A DNA stretch of 64,000 nucleotides from Campylobacter canadensis (GTDB lineage: Bacteria > Campylobacterota > Campylobacteria > Campylobacterales > Campylobacteraceae). The notes under the pieces were generated by a model. It did no database searches, was not told where the DNA came from, and saw only the letters and a list, made by a program, of their open reading frames with translations. The DNA lies in assembly GCF_013177655.1 (NCBI RefSeq), contig NZ_CP035946.1, positions 1,364,001 to 1,428,000 on the forward strand. The letters run 5' to 3'. The position numbers and the translations under genes were made by a program. Shown here piece after piece: positions 24,450-33,184 of the stretch; within the stretch, counting starts at the first letter, position 1, and every line of letters starts with the position of its first letter.

Positions 24450-26477
24450 TTAAAATGTGTAGCGTAATGTAGCGTTTAGTTCGTAATCTTGTTTAAATGA
24501 TGTGCCAAAGCTTCTTTCAAGACCTAGGTTTAATCTTAAGTTTTCATTAAAGCTATAAGCTGTTTGAATACTTGCAAAGCCGTGATTGTTTTTTGAAAGT
24601 TTTATGCTTGAATTAGCACTAATTCCTGCAATTAAATCTCCAATATGTAAATTAGCCTTGTTATTATGCAAATTAACAACCGCTCCAAGCCCTGCTCTAA
24701 AAATAAAGCTATCTAAATTAAGTCCATAATAAACTTGTGGTTTTACAACAAATGGTACATATTTATTAACACTTATTATTGTGCCTTTATACTTATCTTC
24801 ATATTTGCCAACATAGCCTGTAATAAATTCTAAACTAGGCTCAATGTAAGAGCTTGTAAAAATATCAAATCTATATCCAGCTTCCATAGAAAGCAAGAAA
24901 GAATTTTGCTTTTTAAAACTATGTTCTTTTTGTGAATAAGATGTGTTTAAGTATTTTAATACCGTATCAGCAAAATATCCATCATTGTTAATATAGCTAA
25001 AATAAGCTCCTATGCTATAAGCCTTTGTATCAGTAAGTGAATTAATCTTATCAAAGCCAATTAATGCTCCGCTTAAAAGTTCTGCGTTTGATAAATCGTT
25101 TTTTTTATCTATACCAATTTGGGTTGAGTAATAATTAAAATGATTGTTATTTCCGCTGTATCTACCTCCATAAGTTCTTAGCCATACACCAGTTTGAGCG
25201 CCCATTGCTCTAACTTCACCTAAACGCTTATTCATATTATTAAGTTGCACATTAATTGAGCTTGTAGCGTTTTTACTAATATCATCTATTTTTGCTTGTA
25301 AGCTTTCTGTTGCTATTTTGTTAGCTAGGTTTTTTGCCTGAGCTTTATCTTCTTCGCTAAGATTGCTTGAGCTTGCTACTAATGTAATTAGCTCTGTTGC
25401 AGCTTTTGAATTGTCGTTATAAAATTCTCCTAAAGAGTTCTTAATTTCTTCTTTTTTAGCTAAGCCTTCTTTGGTTTCGTTTTTTATTTTATCTAAGATA
25501 GTTGCGATTTCATCTTTTCTTTTTTCAATTTCTTTGTTTAGTGCGTCTATGTTTTGGCTTTTGTTATCTAATTCTGATTTTGCTTGTTCTATCTTGCTTT
25601 GAGCGTCTTTTAATTCTAGTTCTTTTGCTTGTAGTTCTTTTTTAAGCTTTTCGTTATTTGCGTCGGTTGATGTTAGTTGCTCTTGTAAAATTTTTTTCCA
25701 AAATTCTGCATCATCAATATTTTTTTTATTAGCACTAATGTCATTTTCAAAGCTCTTATTTTCATCCATTAATTTATTTATAGCACTAATTCCATTTTGA
25801 TAAAATTGCAAAGCTTCATCTTGTATCTTTTCTTTAGTTTTAATATCTTCACGCTTTAATTGATATTGAATATTAAGCTCTTTTATTTGCTTTTGCAATT
25901 CATCTTTTTGCTTAGTTAATTCAGTTTTTTTAACATCTTCTAAATTTTTATCAAGTTCATTTAAAATATTGTTATATTTATCTATACAATCATTTTTTTG
26001 CTTATAATAAGGTTCAAGCTCTCTTACTGCTGTTTCATATTCTTTTTTGGCATTTTCATATGCCTTTAAATTTTCATCTTTTGCTTTTGTAAATGCTGAT
26101 ATTGAAGATTCGTTAGCTTTTATTGTATTTTGTAAGTCTTGATTTTTTTTAGTTAAAGCCTTAATTGTCATATCAAAATTTTGATTTTTACTATTAAGTT
26201 CTTTTAATTTATATTCTAAAGAAGAAATATTATGTTGTAACTTTTCATACTCATTATTTATATTTTGTTTATTTTTAATAGCATTTTTATAAAATAAATT
26301 TGCTTTTTCATAATTTTCTACGATATTTAATTTTTTACTTGATAAATCACTAATTTGCTTTTGTAATTCTTGTTTTTGTGTAAGAAAATCTTTTAAATTC
26401 TGTATGTTTTCACTAGCAAAAACATTTGCATTACAAAGTGCAATAGCACACAATGATGAAAGAAAATATTTTTTCAA
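24450..26477 (-). CDS. Autotransporter-type outer-membrane protein with a long coiled-coil passenger
   Basis: This 675-residue protein has a signal peptide (MKKYFLSSLCAIALCNANVFA). Residues of about 25-400 are nearly all heptad-like charged helix rich in K, E, L, N and Q (e.g. LQNTIKANESSISAFTKAKD), in several coiled-coil blocks. From about residue 420 (GAQTGVWLRTYGGRYSG) to the end is a type V beta-barrel of alternating amphipathic strands finishing in the aromatic ...LRYTF signature recognised by BAM. Most autotransporter passengers are beta-helices, so an all-helical one is unusual. It is monocistronic with its own terminator. Adhesion or surface-stalk roles are inference. Confidence 0.75.
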   Translation of the reverse strand: MKKYFLSSLCAIALCNANVFASENIQNLKDFLTQKQELQKQISDLSSKKLNIVENYEKANLFYKNAIKNKQNINNEYEKLQHNISSLEYKLKELNSKNQNFDMTIKALTKKNQDLQNTIKANESSISAFTKAKDENLKAYENAKKEYETAVRELEPYYKQKNDCIDKYNNILNELDKNLEDVKKTELTKQKDELQKQIKELNIQYQLKREDIKTKEKIQDEALQFYQNGISAINKLMDENKSFENDISANKKNIDDAEFWKKILQEQLTSTDANNEKLKKELQAKELELKDAQSKIEQAKSELDNKSQNIDALNKEIEKRKDEIATILDKIKNETKEGLAKKEEIKNSLGEFYNDNSKAATELITLVASSSNLSEEDKAQAKNLANKIATESLQAKIDDISKNATSSINVQLNNMNKRLGEVRAMGAQTGVWLRTYGGRYSGNNNHFNYYSTQIGIDKKNDLSNAELLSGALIGFDKINSLTDTKAYSIGAYFSYINNDGYFADTVLKYLNTSYSQKEHSFKKQNSFLLSMEAGYRFDIFTSSYIEPSLEFITGYVGKYEDKYKGTIISVNKYVPFVVKPQVYYGLNLDSFIFRAGLGAVVNLHNNKANLHIGDLIAGISANSSIKLSKNNHGFASIQTAYSFNENLRLNLGLERSFGTSFKQDYELNATLRYTF

Positions 26478-26560
26478 ATTAAACTCCTTTTAAAATTTCA
26501 AAGTATATTTTAACTTGTTATAAATAAAAAAAAGTTACTTAATTTATTATAAAAATAACA

Positions 26561-27322
26561 TTAAGTTAATATTAATTCTTTTAGTTTTTTAGCAAATATC
26601 TGTGCATAAAATTCATCAAAATACATAGCAGGTTCAATGCATTCAATCTCATTTACATAATAAAGTTTTGATAAAAATATATCTACCCTAGCATAAAAAC
26701 ACTGCGTGCTAAACTCACTTAGCGCCTTTTTTGCAATATTAATAAGCTCACTATCTGGTTTATAATCTTTTATAACAACGCCATAATTTGCATTGGCTCT
26801 GAAATCGTTATTTTTAACTCTTTGTTTAGCATAAAAAAACTCATTTTGAATAAAAAATAAACACAACTCGCTATCATGCTTGATAAAAGGTTGGATTAAA
26901 GCTTTATTTTTATAATCATTAATATTAATTTTTTCTTTATCTTTATGTACCGCAAAACCACTCTGCCCTACTAATGGTTTTATAATTTGCCCCTTGCTTA
27001 TTTCATAAGTGTCTGTTATCTTGCTAGGTACTGCATTGCTAATATTTAATAAATAATCTTTTTTTGAATTTTTTCTAACGATGTTTGAATCATTAATTAA
27101 TGTTATCTTTTTTTCATCACATTCATTTAAAAATTCTAAGAAATAATCATATTTTAAAGAATAATCCCAAACCCCTAACATTAAAGCATATTTACTCTTT
27201 ATTTCTTGCTTATCCCAAACTACATAAGTGCTTTTAATATTTAATTTTTCTAAATGTTTTTTTAATAAATTAAGCGATATTGAACCATCTTTATATTCAT
27301 TGCTAACTAAAATACTAATCAT
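26561..27322 (-). CDS. ATP-grasp ligase family protein, last gene of a metal ABC-transporter operon
   Basis: This is a 253-residue protein. ATP-grasp features are IIKPLVGQSGFAVHKD (Lys and small loop), LIQPFI (hinge and ligand segment), and the metal-binding end ARVDIFLSKLYYVNEIECIE with the EPAMYF tail. The last pattern (R.D ... NEIE.IEP..YF) is typical of RimK/glutathione-synthetase-like amino-acid ligases. It overlaps the ABC ATPase gene by 8 bp, so it is co-translated. It probably forms an amide bond on an amino acid or peptide. Whether that product is a metallophore or a storage or trafficking compound cannot be read here. Confidence 0.7.
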   Translation of the reverse strand: MISILVSNEYKDGSISLNLLKKHLEKLNIKSTYVVWDKQEIKSKYALMLGVWDYSLKYDYFLEFLNECDEKKITLINDSNIVRKNSKKDYLLNISNAVPSKITDTYEISKGQIIKPLVGQSGFAVHKDKEKININDYKNKALIQPFIKHDSELCLFFIQNEFFYAKQRVKNNDFRANANYGVVIKDYKPDSELINIAKKALSEFSTQCFYARVDIFLSKLYYVNEIECIEPAMYFDEFYAQIFAKKLKELILT

Positions 27323-28076
27323 TACAAGGCCTTAAAACTTGAATAAAAGCTGTATCATCTTCATCATAAATTATTCTTGCATCAATTTTATAAATCTTTT
27401 TTAATAATTCTTTATTTAATATGTCTTTTGCATTGCCTTGAGCTATTATACTTTTATCGTGTAAAACTATTAATTCATCGCAAAATAACGTTGCTAAATT
27501 TAAATCATGTAAAATTACAATGCTAATTAAATTCTTTGATTTTACTTGTTTTTTTAGCTCACTAAGCAACAAAGACTGAAAATGCAAATCAAGCGCACTA
27601 ACAGGCTCATCAAGCATTAATAACTCTGGTTCTTTTGCTAAAACTTGAGCAAAGGCTATCATTTGTTTTTGCCCACCACTTAGCATATTTATTTGCATAT
27701 TTGCTAAATGTTCTATGTTTAAATCTCTCATAATTTTTAAAGCAAACTCCAAATCGCTATCCTTTAAAACTATACCTAAATCTTTTAATTTAGCTAAAAG
27801 CACAACTTCAATAGCACTAAAGCTAACATCGTTTAAACTTTGTTGTACCATAAAAGCAATTTTATCCTTATAATTTTTATCAGTATGCAAAGTATTATTT
27901 AATGTAATTTTTGCACTTGAATTTATATTTTGATAAATTGCTTCTAAAATTGTACTTTTACCTGCACCGTTTGCGCCAATTAAGGCATAAATCTTACCTT
28001 TTTCTAAACTTAAACTAACATTATTTATAATTTGTTTACTACCTCTTTTTACAGATAAATTTTCAATTAAAAGCAT
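27315..28076 (-). CDS. FecE/BtuD-type ABC transporter ATP-binding protein
   Basis: This is 253 residues from the ATG at 28076 (AGGAAAAAA in front); the frame is open 42 bp further up inside the permease gene. Walker A GANGAGKST, signature LSGGQKQMIAFAQ, Walker B LLMLDEPVSALD and H-loop VILHDLN are all present. It energises import of an iron-siderophore, haem or related ligand with the two upstream genes. It overlaps the permease gene by 14 bp. Confidence 0.88.
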   Translation of the reverse strand: MLLIENLSVKRGSKQIINNVSLSLEKGKIYALIGANGAGKSTILEAIYQNINSSAKITLNNTLHTDKNYKDKIAFMVQQSLNDVSFSAIEVVLLAKLKDLGIVLKDSDLEFALKIMRDLNIEHLANMQINMLSGGQKQMIAFAQVLAKEPELLMLDEPVSALDLHFQSLLLSELKKQVKSKNLISIVILHDLNLATLFCDELIVLHDKSIIAQGNAKDILNKELLKKIYKIDARIIYDEDDTAFIQVLRPCND

Positions 28077-29115
28077 TTTTTTTCCTATAAACAATAAAAA
28101 AGAAAAAAGGAACTCCAATAAAAGAAGTAACTATTCCGATTGGAAATAAAGCACCTGGAATTAAAATTTTTGATATTACTGAAGAAAGCGATAAAAATAA
28201 AGCCCCTGTTAATAAAGAAGCTAACATAAAAAATCTTTGGTCTTCTCCAACAATCATTCTTGCGATATGCGGCGCAACCAAGCCAATAAAACCAATAACA
28301 CCAACAAAAGAAATAGCCGTTGCGCTCATAATAGAAATTATTAAAAGCACCCTAAATCTTAATGCACTTAAATTTACCCCTAAGGCTTGTGCTCTTTGTT
28401 CTCCTAACCTAAAGGCACTTAATCTCCAACTATCCTTTAATAAAAATATAAAGCAAATAAAAGTTATAACAAATACTATAATTACATTATACCATTTACT
28501 CTTATTTAAAGAACCAAATAACCAAAATAAAATTTGTTGAGATACTTCAGGAGAGCTTAAATATTGCACTAAGGATAACAGTGATTGAAATAAAAACAAT
28601 AAAGAAATTCCTACTAAAACTAGCATTGAACTATCAAAACGCCTTGATTTTGCAAATAAAAATAAAACAGATGAGCAAAGCATTGTCATAACAAAAGCAC
28701 CTATTGGAACTGCAAAATAAATAGAAATTCCAGCTACTCCAAAAGCAATAACAAGTGATGCGCCAAAACCAGCTGCAGCAGCTAATCCTAATGTGTATGG
28801 ACTTGCCATTGGATTGTTTAAAATAGTTTGTATTAAAGCTCCACCCAAACCCAAACTAGCACCAACAACCAAAGCCATAATAGCCTGTGGCAATCTTAAT
28901 GAATGAGTGATGATATAATCAAGTTCATCAACTTCTATTGATGAAAAAATAGGCTGAAACAAAGCCTTTGCTACGCTAATTGGACTTATCATTGATGGTC
29001 CTGTAGCTATATCACACAAAAATGAAATAAAACATAGAATACAAAAAAACAACAATAGCAGTGCTTTTTTCTTTTGCACTGCTTTATAATCTAATAAATA
29101 CTTATTCATTTTCAA
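28063..29115 (-). CDS. FecCD-family ABC transporter permease
   Basis: This 350-residue polytopic protein has the FecCD/BtuC landmarks: RLPQAIMALVVGASLGLGGA near the N-terminus, NPMASPYTLG, and FVGVIGFIGLVAPHIARMIV (the coupling-helix region) near the C-terminus. One permease gene implies a homodimer. It overlaps the binding-protein gene by 4 bp. The substrate class is ferric siderophores, haem or cobalamin. Confidence 0.9.
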   Translation of the reverse strand: MKMNKYLLDYKAVQKKKALLLLFFCILCFISFLCDIATGPSMISPISVAKALFQPIFSSIEVDELDYIITHSLRLPQAIMALVVGASLGLGGALIQTILNNPMASPYTLGLAAAAGFGASLVIAFGVAGISIYFAVPIGAFVMTMLCSSVLFLFAKSRRFDSSMLVLVGISLLFLFQSLLSLVQYLSSPEVSQQILFWLFGSLNKSKWYNVIIVFVITFICFIFLLKDSWRLSAFRLGEQRAQALGVNLSALRFRVLLIISIMSATAISFVGVIGFIGLVAPHIARMIVGEDQRFFMLASLLTGALFLSLSSVISKILIPGALFPIGIVTSFIGVPFFFFIVYRKKNAFN

Positions 29116-30203
29116 TATACTTGAAAGGCAAATGTTCCAGTAGGAACTACAGGTAGATATTTTTTGTGAAAGTCAATATAGGTTTTAACAGGGTCAATAT
29201 CTCTAAATAAATCAGGATATAACGCCTTAGCTATAAATTCTACCATAGCAGCATCAGCTAAAGTTCTGCTTGCACCTTGATAAATACCATAAACTCTATT
29301 ATTTTTCACAGCATTTATAAACTTATATCCATCTCTATTTAAATATGCTTTTAATCTTTTATTTGCCTCGTCTTTGTCAATTCCAATACCCATAACCATT
29401 GCATCTTTGTTTTTCTTTAGTTCAGTTTCTCTACCTGCAATTATGATAACATCAGGATTACTAGTGATAACTTGTTCATTAGAAATAGGTAACCATTTTT
29501 CAACATAAGGTAAAGCAATATTATCTCCTTGCGCTAAATCAATTAAAGAACCCCACATATCTTTACCGAAGGTGTTTCCTTGCTCTTGTGGTCCAACATT
29601 ACCAAATTCTATATAAATTTTAGGTTTTTTAACATTTGCAGCCTTAATGCGTTTTTCTACATTCTCAACCGTACTTACATAAAAATTAATTAATTCTTTT
29701 GCTCTTTTTTCTTCGCCTGTAATAAGACCTAAAAGTTCAGTACTTTTTACATGTCTTTGCACGCTTTCTCTATTATAATCTAATACAACTATAGGAATTT
29801 TAGCCTTTGTTATTACATCTAATTCATCTTTTATTATTTCATACTGCCAAGCTGCTAAAATAAGCAAATCAGGCTTTAATGATAAAACCTTTTCAACAGA
29901 AAATGTACTAAGTTCGACCTCTCCAACATCAGCTAATTTATCAAGTTGTGGCAAAGCTTTTAAATATAAATCCCAGCTTGTTGGTGTCCAATCTGTCCAT
30001 ACTTCTTTAGAAAAACCTACAACATTATCAAGGCTTTTTACCCCACCAACTGCTAAATAATCAGTATAATAAAAACCTAAAACAATTCTTTTAGCAGGTA
30101 AATTTAATGTTACCTTTCTATCTAAAACATCTGTTACTTCAATACTTTTAGCAAATAAATTTATACTAAAAATACAACATAAAGCTATAATAAAATTACG
30201 CAT
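29112..30203 (-). CDS. Periplasmic substrate-binding protein of a siderophore/metal-type ABC importer
   Basis: This 363-residue protein has a signal peptide (MRNFIIALCCIFSINLFAKS) and a class III (FecB/BtuF-like) fold: DVLDRKVTLNLPAKRIV at the start, LSLKPDLLILA, NPDVIIIAGRE, and NRVYGIYQGAS. It lacks a lipobox, so it is soluble in the periplasm. It is the first gene of the operon and is followed by permease, ATPase and ATP-grasp genes. Fur-like palindromes lie upstream at 30257 and 30339. The ligand is not identifiable from sequence; iron complexes are the most likely. Confidence 0.85.
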   Translation of the reverse strand: MRNFIIALCCIFSINLFAKSIEVTDVLDRKVTLNLPAKRIVLGFYYTDYLAVGGVKSLDNVVGFSKEVWTDWTPTSWDLYLKALPQLDKLADVGEVELSTFSVEKVLSLKPDLLILAAWQYEIIKDELDVITKAKIPIVVLDYNRESVQRHVKSTELLGLITGEEKRAKELINFYVSTVENVEKRIKAANVKKPKIYIEFGNVGPQEQGNTFGKDMWGSLIDLAQGDNIALPYVEKWLPISNEQVITSNPDVIIIAGRETELKKNKDAMVMGIGIDKDEANKRLKAYLNRDGYKFINAVKNNRVYGIYQGASRTLADAAMVEFIAKALYPDLFRDIDPVKTYIDFHKKYLPVVPTGTFAFQVY

Positions 30204-30256
30204 TTTTTCCCCTTATTTGAATTTTAAAGTAATAACAATTATAATTATTTTTAGTA

Positions 30257-30278
30257 AATAATTATAAGAATAATTATT
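30257..30278 (-). promoter_or_regulatory. Candidate Fur-type palindrome upstream of the ABC importer
   Basis: AATAATTAT and ATAATTATT form a perfect 9-bp inverted repeat around AAGA, about 55-75 bp upstream of the binding-protein start. It resembles Fur boxes, but the surrounding A+T content makes chance palindromes common. Confidence 0.4.
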
Positions 30279-30338
30279 AGTTTTATAATTTTTTATTTTT
30301 GTTAGTTTTATATTATTTTTTATAGATATTTTTAAATA

Positions 30339-30355
30339 AAAATAATGATTATTTT
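30339..30355. promoter_or_regulatory. Second Fur-like palindrome
   Basis: AAAATAAT-G-ATTATTTT is a perfect 8-bp inverted repeat around one base, reading AATGATTATT in the centre as Fur sites do. It lies about 140 bp upstream of the ABC importer operon. Confidence 0.35.
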
Positions 30356-31535
30356 GCTTTATTTTAAATTTTTTATGTATAAATATTTAATATATTATAA
30401 AAATTAATTTTTCTTGCTTTTTAGATTTTATAATTTAATTGCTTAAAGTTATTTTTATTTTTACTTCTTTTAATTACAAAAACTTTTATTAATATAGATT
30501 TAGCAATATAATTAATGATTGTAAAAATAACATATATATGTTTTTATTTTTAATTTTACATAAAATTAAAATTTTATCTAATTAAAGAGCTTTTTTATAA
30601 AGTTATAATATTTTAAGTAAAAATATAAAATAAATAAAAAACTTATATAAACATAATATAACTTTAGTTTTTATAAAAATCAGCACCTTTTGTATTTACT
30701 CTAAATTATTTTTTAAATCTAATTATAAAATTATTAGAATATTTTTTAAAAATATGCTTTATAAATCATAAACAATAGTTATTAAATAAATATTTAGATG
30801 AAAGAATATATAAAACGCTCTTAAAATTTAAAAATAAACTATAATTAAAAATAATTACTTTTTACTTTATTTTCTTTAAAACATTGCTGTTTAATAATAA
30901 CTTGCATTTATTTGTTTTATAAAATGCCATTAAATAATCACTGCAAAGTAAGTATAAACTTGACTTCAAAAAATTTTATAGCTCATATAATTCTTATAAT
31001 TAGCATATTTTAAATTTACTTATTCTTTAATAGTGGTTTTTGCGCTAATATACGATGAGTTAAAGCTAAAATTTACTACATTGCTTAAAAACACCTATAA
31101 TATTTATTTAAATACTTAGCTTTTAAATCTTTTGAACGCTTATTAAAATTTCGTATGTTAATATAGCTAATTTAGCGTATGCACAATTTAAAAATAAAGT
31201 GCAAAATTATAAATAAATATTACTAAAACTAACAATACATAAACTTTAATAATCAATAATCTAGCTTTTATTTAATAATAATTATTTTTATACATAAAAA
31301 TAAGAAAATAAAATTTCTAAATACAATATTTTCTAGCAAAATTATACTTTAATAATTTTTATAAAATATGCTTAAAATTACTTAAATATAAACTATCCAC
31401 ACCCAGCTAAAACTAATAAAAAATGCTTTTAATTTATAAACTAATTTCTAAATTAAATTAAAAATAAATTATTGTATTGTTAAAAAATTGTTATAAAAAT
31501 ACTTATTTTTTTAAGTATTAATATTTAAAAGTTAT

Positions 31536-31559
31536 TTTAGTGGCTAAAAAGCCACTAAA
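31536..31559 (-). terminator. Strong hairpin, probable terminator of the metK-mdh-DUF4230 operon
   Basis: TTTAGTGGCT and AGCCACTAAA form a perfect 10-bp stem with a 4-nt AAAA loop. It lies about 80 bp past the end of the DUF4230 gene. Minus-strand sequence beyond it is T/A-rich (AACTTTTAAAT) rather than a clean T-run. Confidence 0.55.
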
Positions 31560-31636
31560 CAATTTATTCAAAAAGCTTTCTTGCTTAAGCTTTGATAAAA
31601 ATAAACATATGCTTATTTAGAATTATTAAATGCAAA

Positions 31637-32290
31637 TTAATTAACATTTAAATTAGTATTATTATCTTTAAATTCAAATTCTATACTTTTTGCTCCAAAA
31701 CCCTTAGCAATAGCCATTAATGTATCTTCTGCACTTTTGTGAATTTTACTTTCTAGGTTTTTAATTAGTGTTAAGGATAGCTCTTTTACCTCTTCTTTTG
31801 CTTCTTTAATTAATTTATTTTTTTGTTCTTCACTAAAAGAAAAGCCTGTATTATTAATTAAATCAGGAAGCAAAAAAGGTAATAATTTTGCATTTTTTTC
31901 ATCATAAAATTGCATATCTATTATGCTATGTTTATATTTACACTCTGGCATAATTATCTTATAATGCCCATCATCTAGCTCAATTATTTTAAAATTCTTA
32001 TCTCTTAAATCATATAAAAAACTAATTTCAAATTCAAAAATTAAAGCAATTTGCCTTTTGCTAAGCGACCAGCCTAAAATACTTTCCCAAACTCCGTTAA
32101 AAGTACTATCTTTTTTAGTAACAATTTCCTTACTAAAAACTTGAAAAACACTTAATTCACCAATGGATTTCATTTGATAAATATCGTTTACTATTTTTGT
32201 TTTTTCTTCTGTTTTTGTCTTTGCAAAAAATAATTTTATACTTATAATTACTAAAATAACTAAGATTAAAATAAGTAAAATACTTTCCAA
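31637..32290 (-). CDS. DUF4230-type membrane-anchored protein
   Basis: This 217-residue protein has one N-terminal membrane helix (ILLILILVILVIISIKLFF). The following domain (IGELSVFQVFSKEIVTKKDS, FEFEISFLYDL, FYDEKNAKLLPFLLP) and a helical C-terminus (KLIKEAKEEVKELSLTLIKN) fit the DUF4230 family, whose function is not established. It lies 9 bp after the dehydrogenase gene on the same strand and ends the operon. Confidence 0.65.
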   Translation of the reverse strand: MESILLILILVILVIISIKLFFAKTKTEEKTKIVNDIYQMKSIGELSVFQVFSKEIVTKKDSTFNGVWESILGWSLSKRQIALIFEFEISFLYDLRDKNFKIIELDDGHYKIIMPECKYKHSIIDMQFYDEKNAKLLPFLLPDLINNTGFSFSEEQKNKLIKEAKEEVKELSLTLIKNLESKIHKSAEDTLMAIAKGFGAKSIEFEFKDNNTNLNVN

Positions 32291-32299
32291 ACCAACTCC

Positions 32300-33184
32300 T
32301 TAATTAATGCTATTGATAACCTTTAAAATATATGATTTTGATTTAGCTAATTTTATTAAATCATCTTCATTTAAATTTAAGCTAATTTTTCTATCTATAC
32401 CATCTTTGCCTAGCAAATAAGTGTATGAATAGGCTAGATTTTCTTCTACAACACTTAATGGAAAAATCTTTTTTTCATCATTTTTTATACAAGATATTAT
32501 ACGTAATATCGTACTAGATATACCGTATTCTGTTTTATTTTTTACTTTAAAAATATCAGCACCACGAGTAATTACTTCTTTTTCAATAGCTAAATAATCA
32601 TATTCTAAATTATTATCTATAAAAAAATCTTTTATATTCTTATTTAAAATAGTGCTTATACTTTGTGCAAAAAACATTGTATCTCCGTGCTCTGCAAGCA
32701 TATAAGCATTGATATTATTAGCACTTATATTAAGTTTTAAAGAAAGAATTGCTCTTAGTCTTTGAGTATCAAGACTTGTTCCTGTTCCAAAAATCTTTTT
32801 AGGATTTAATTTGCTTAACTTTTGCGCATAAAAAACAATACTATCATTTGGATTAGTTGCTATTAAAATTATACCTTTAAAATTGCTTAATTTAGGGCAA
32901 ATTTCTTTGCAAATATCATAATTTGCTCTAAGCTCATCAACCCTATTTGCACAAATTAAAGCGCTAAATGCAAATAATATTAAATCGCATTCAAGCATAG
33001 CGCTAACATCATCTACTACATTTATTTTTACATCAAAAATAGCATCTTCAAGGTCAATTTTTTGAGCATTAGCTAAATCTTTATTTACATCATAAAAAAA
33101 CAAAGAATTTGCAATCTTCTTACTAGCTAACAAAAATGCACTAGCACTACCAACTGCACCAAGCCCTATTATGCCTATTTTCAT
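32300..33184 (-). CDS. Lactate/malate dehydrogenase family protein
   Basis: This is a 294-residue protein. The N-terminal Rossmann motif GLGAVGSASA binds NAD. TNPNDSIV, the catalytic-loop partner GTSLDTQRLR (Asp and Arg) and the catalytic His in AEHGDTMF are present. The substrate-specificity loop before NRVDELR is unusual: neither the Gln typical of lactate nor the Arg typical of malate enzymes is evident (ALICANRVDEL). It is somewhat shorter than the usual 310-320. It overlaps metK by 4 bp. The substrate could be malate, lactate or another 2-hydroxy acid. Confidence 0.75.
   Translation of the reverse strand: MKIGIIGLGAVGSASAFLLASKKIANSLFFYDVNKDLANAQKIDLEDAIFDVKINVVDDVSAMLECDLILFAFSALICANRVDELRANYDICKEICPKLSNFKGIILIATNPNDSIVFYAQKLSKLNPKKIFGTGTSLDTQRLRAILSLKLNISANNINAYMLAEHGDTMFFAQSISTILNKNIKDFFIDNNLEYDYLAIEKEVITRGADIFKVKNKTEYGISSTILRIISCIKNDEKKIFPLSVVEENLAYSYTYLLGKDGIDRKISLNLNEDDLIKLAKSKSYILKVINSIN

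Larger units (their letters stand above)
30204..31636. other. Gene-free, extremely A+T-rich stretch of 1.4 kb
   Basis: No reading frame of credible length or composition is found on either strand, and I recognise no decayed gene, tRNA or repeat array. It contains the two Fur-like palindromes near its left end and a strong hairpin near its right end (31536-31559). It may be the fully eroded site of former genes, for example an outer-membrane receptor that would partner the ABC importer, but nothing in the sequence proves this. Confidence 0.6.

Noticed and set aside
31566-31600. Second hairpin AAAGCTT...AAGCTTT after the DUF4230 gene
   Set aside because: The stem is short and A+T-rich; the hairpin at 31536-31559 is far stronger, and this one alone would not be convincing.
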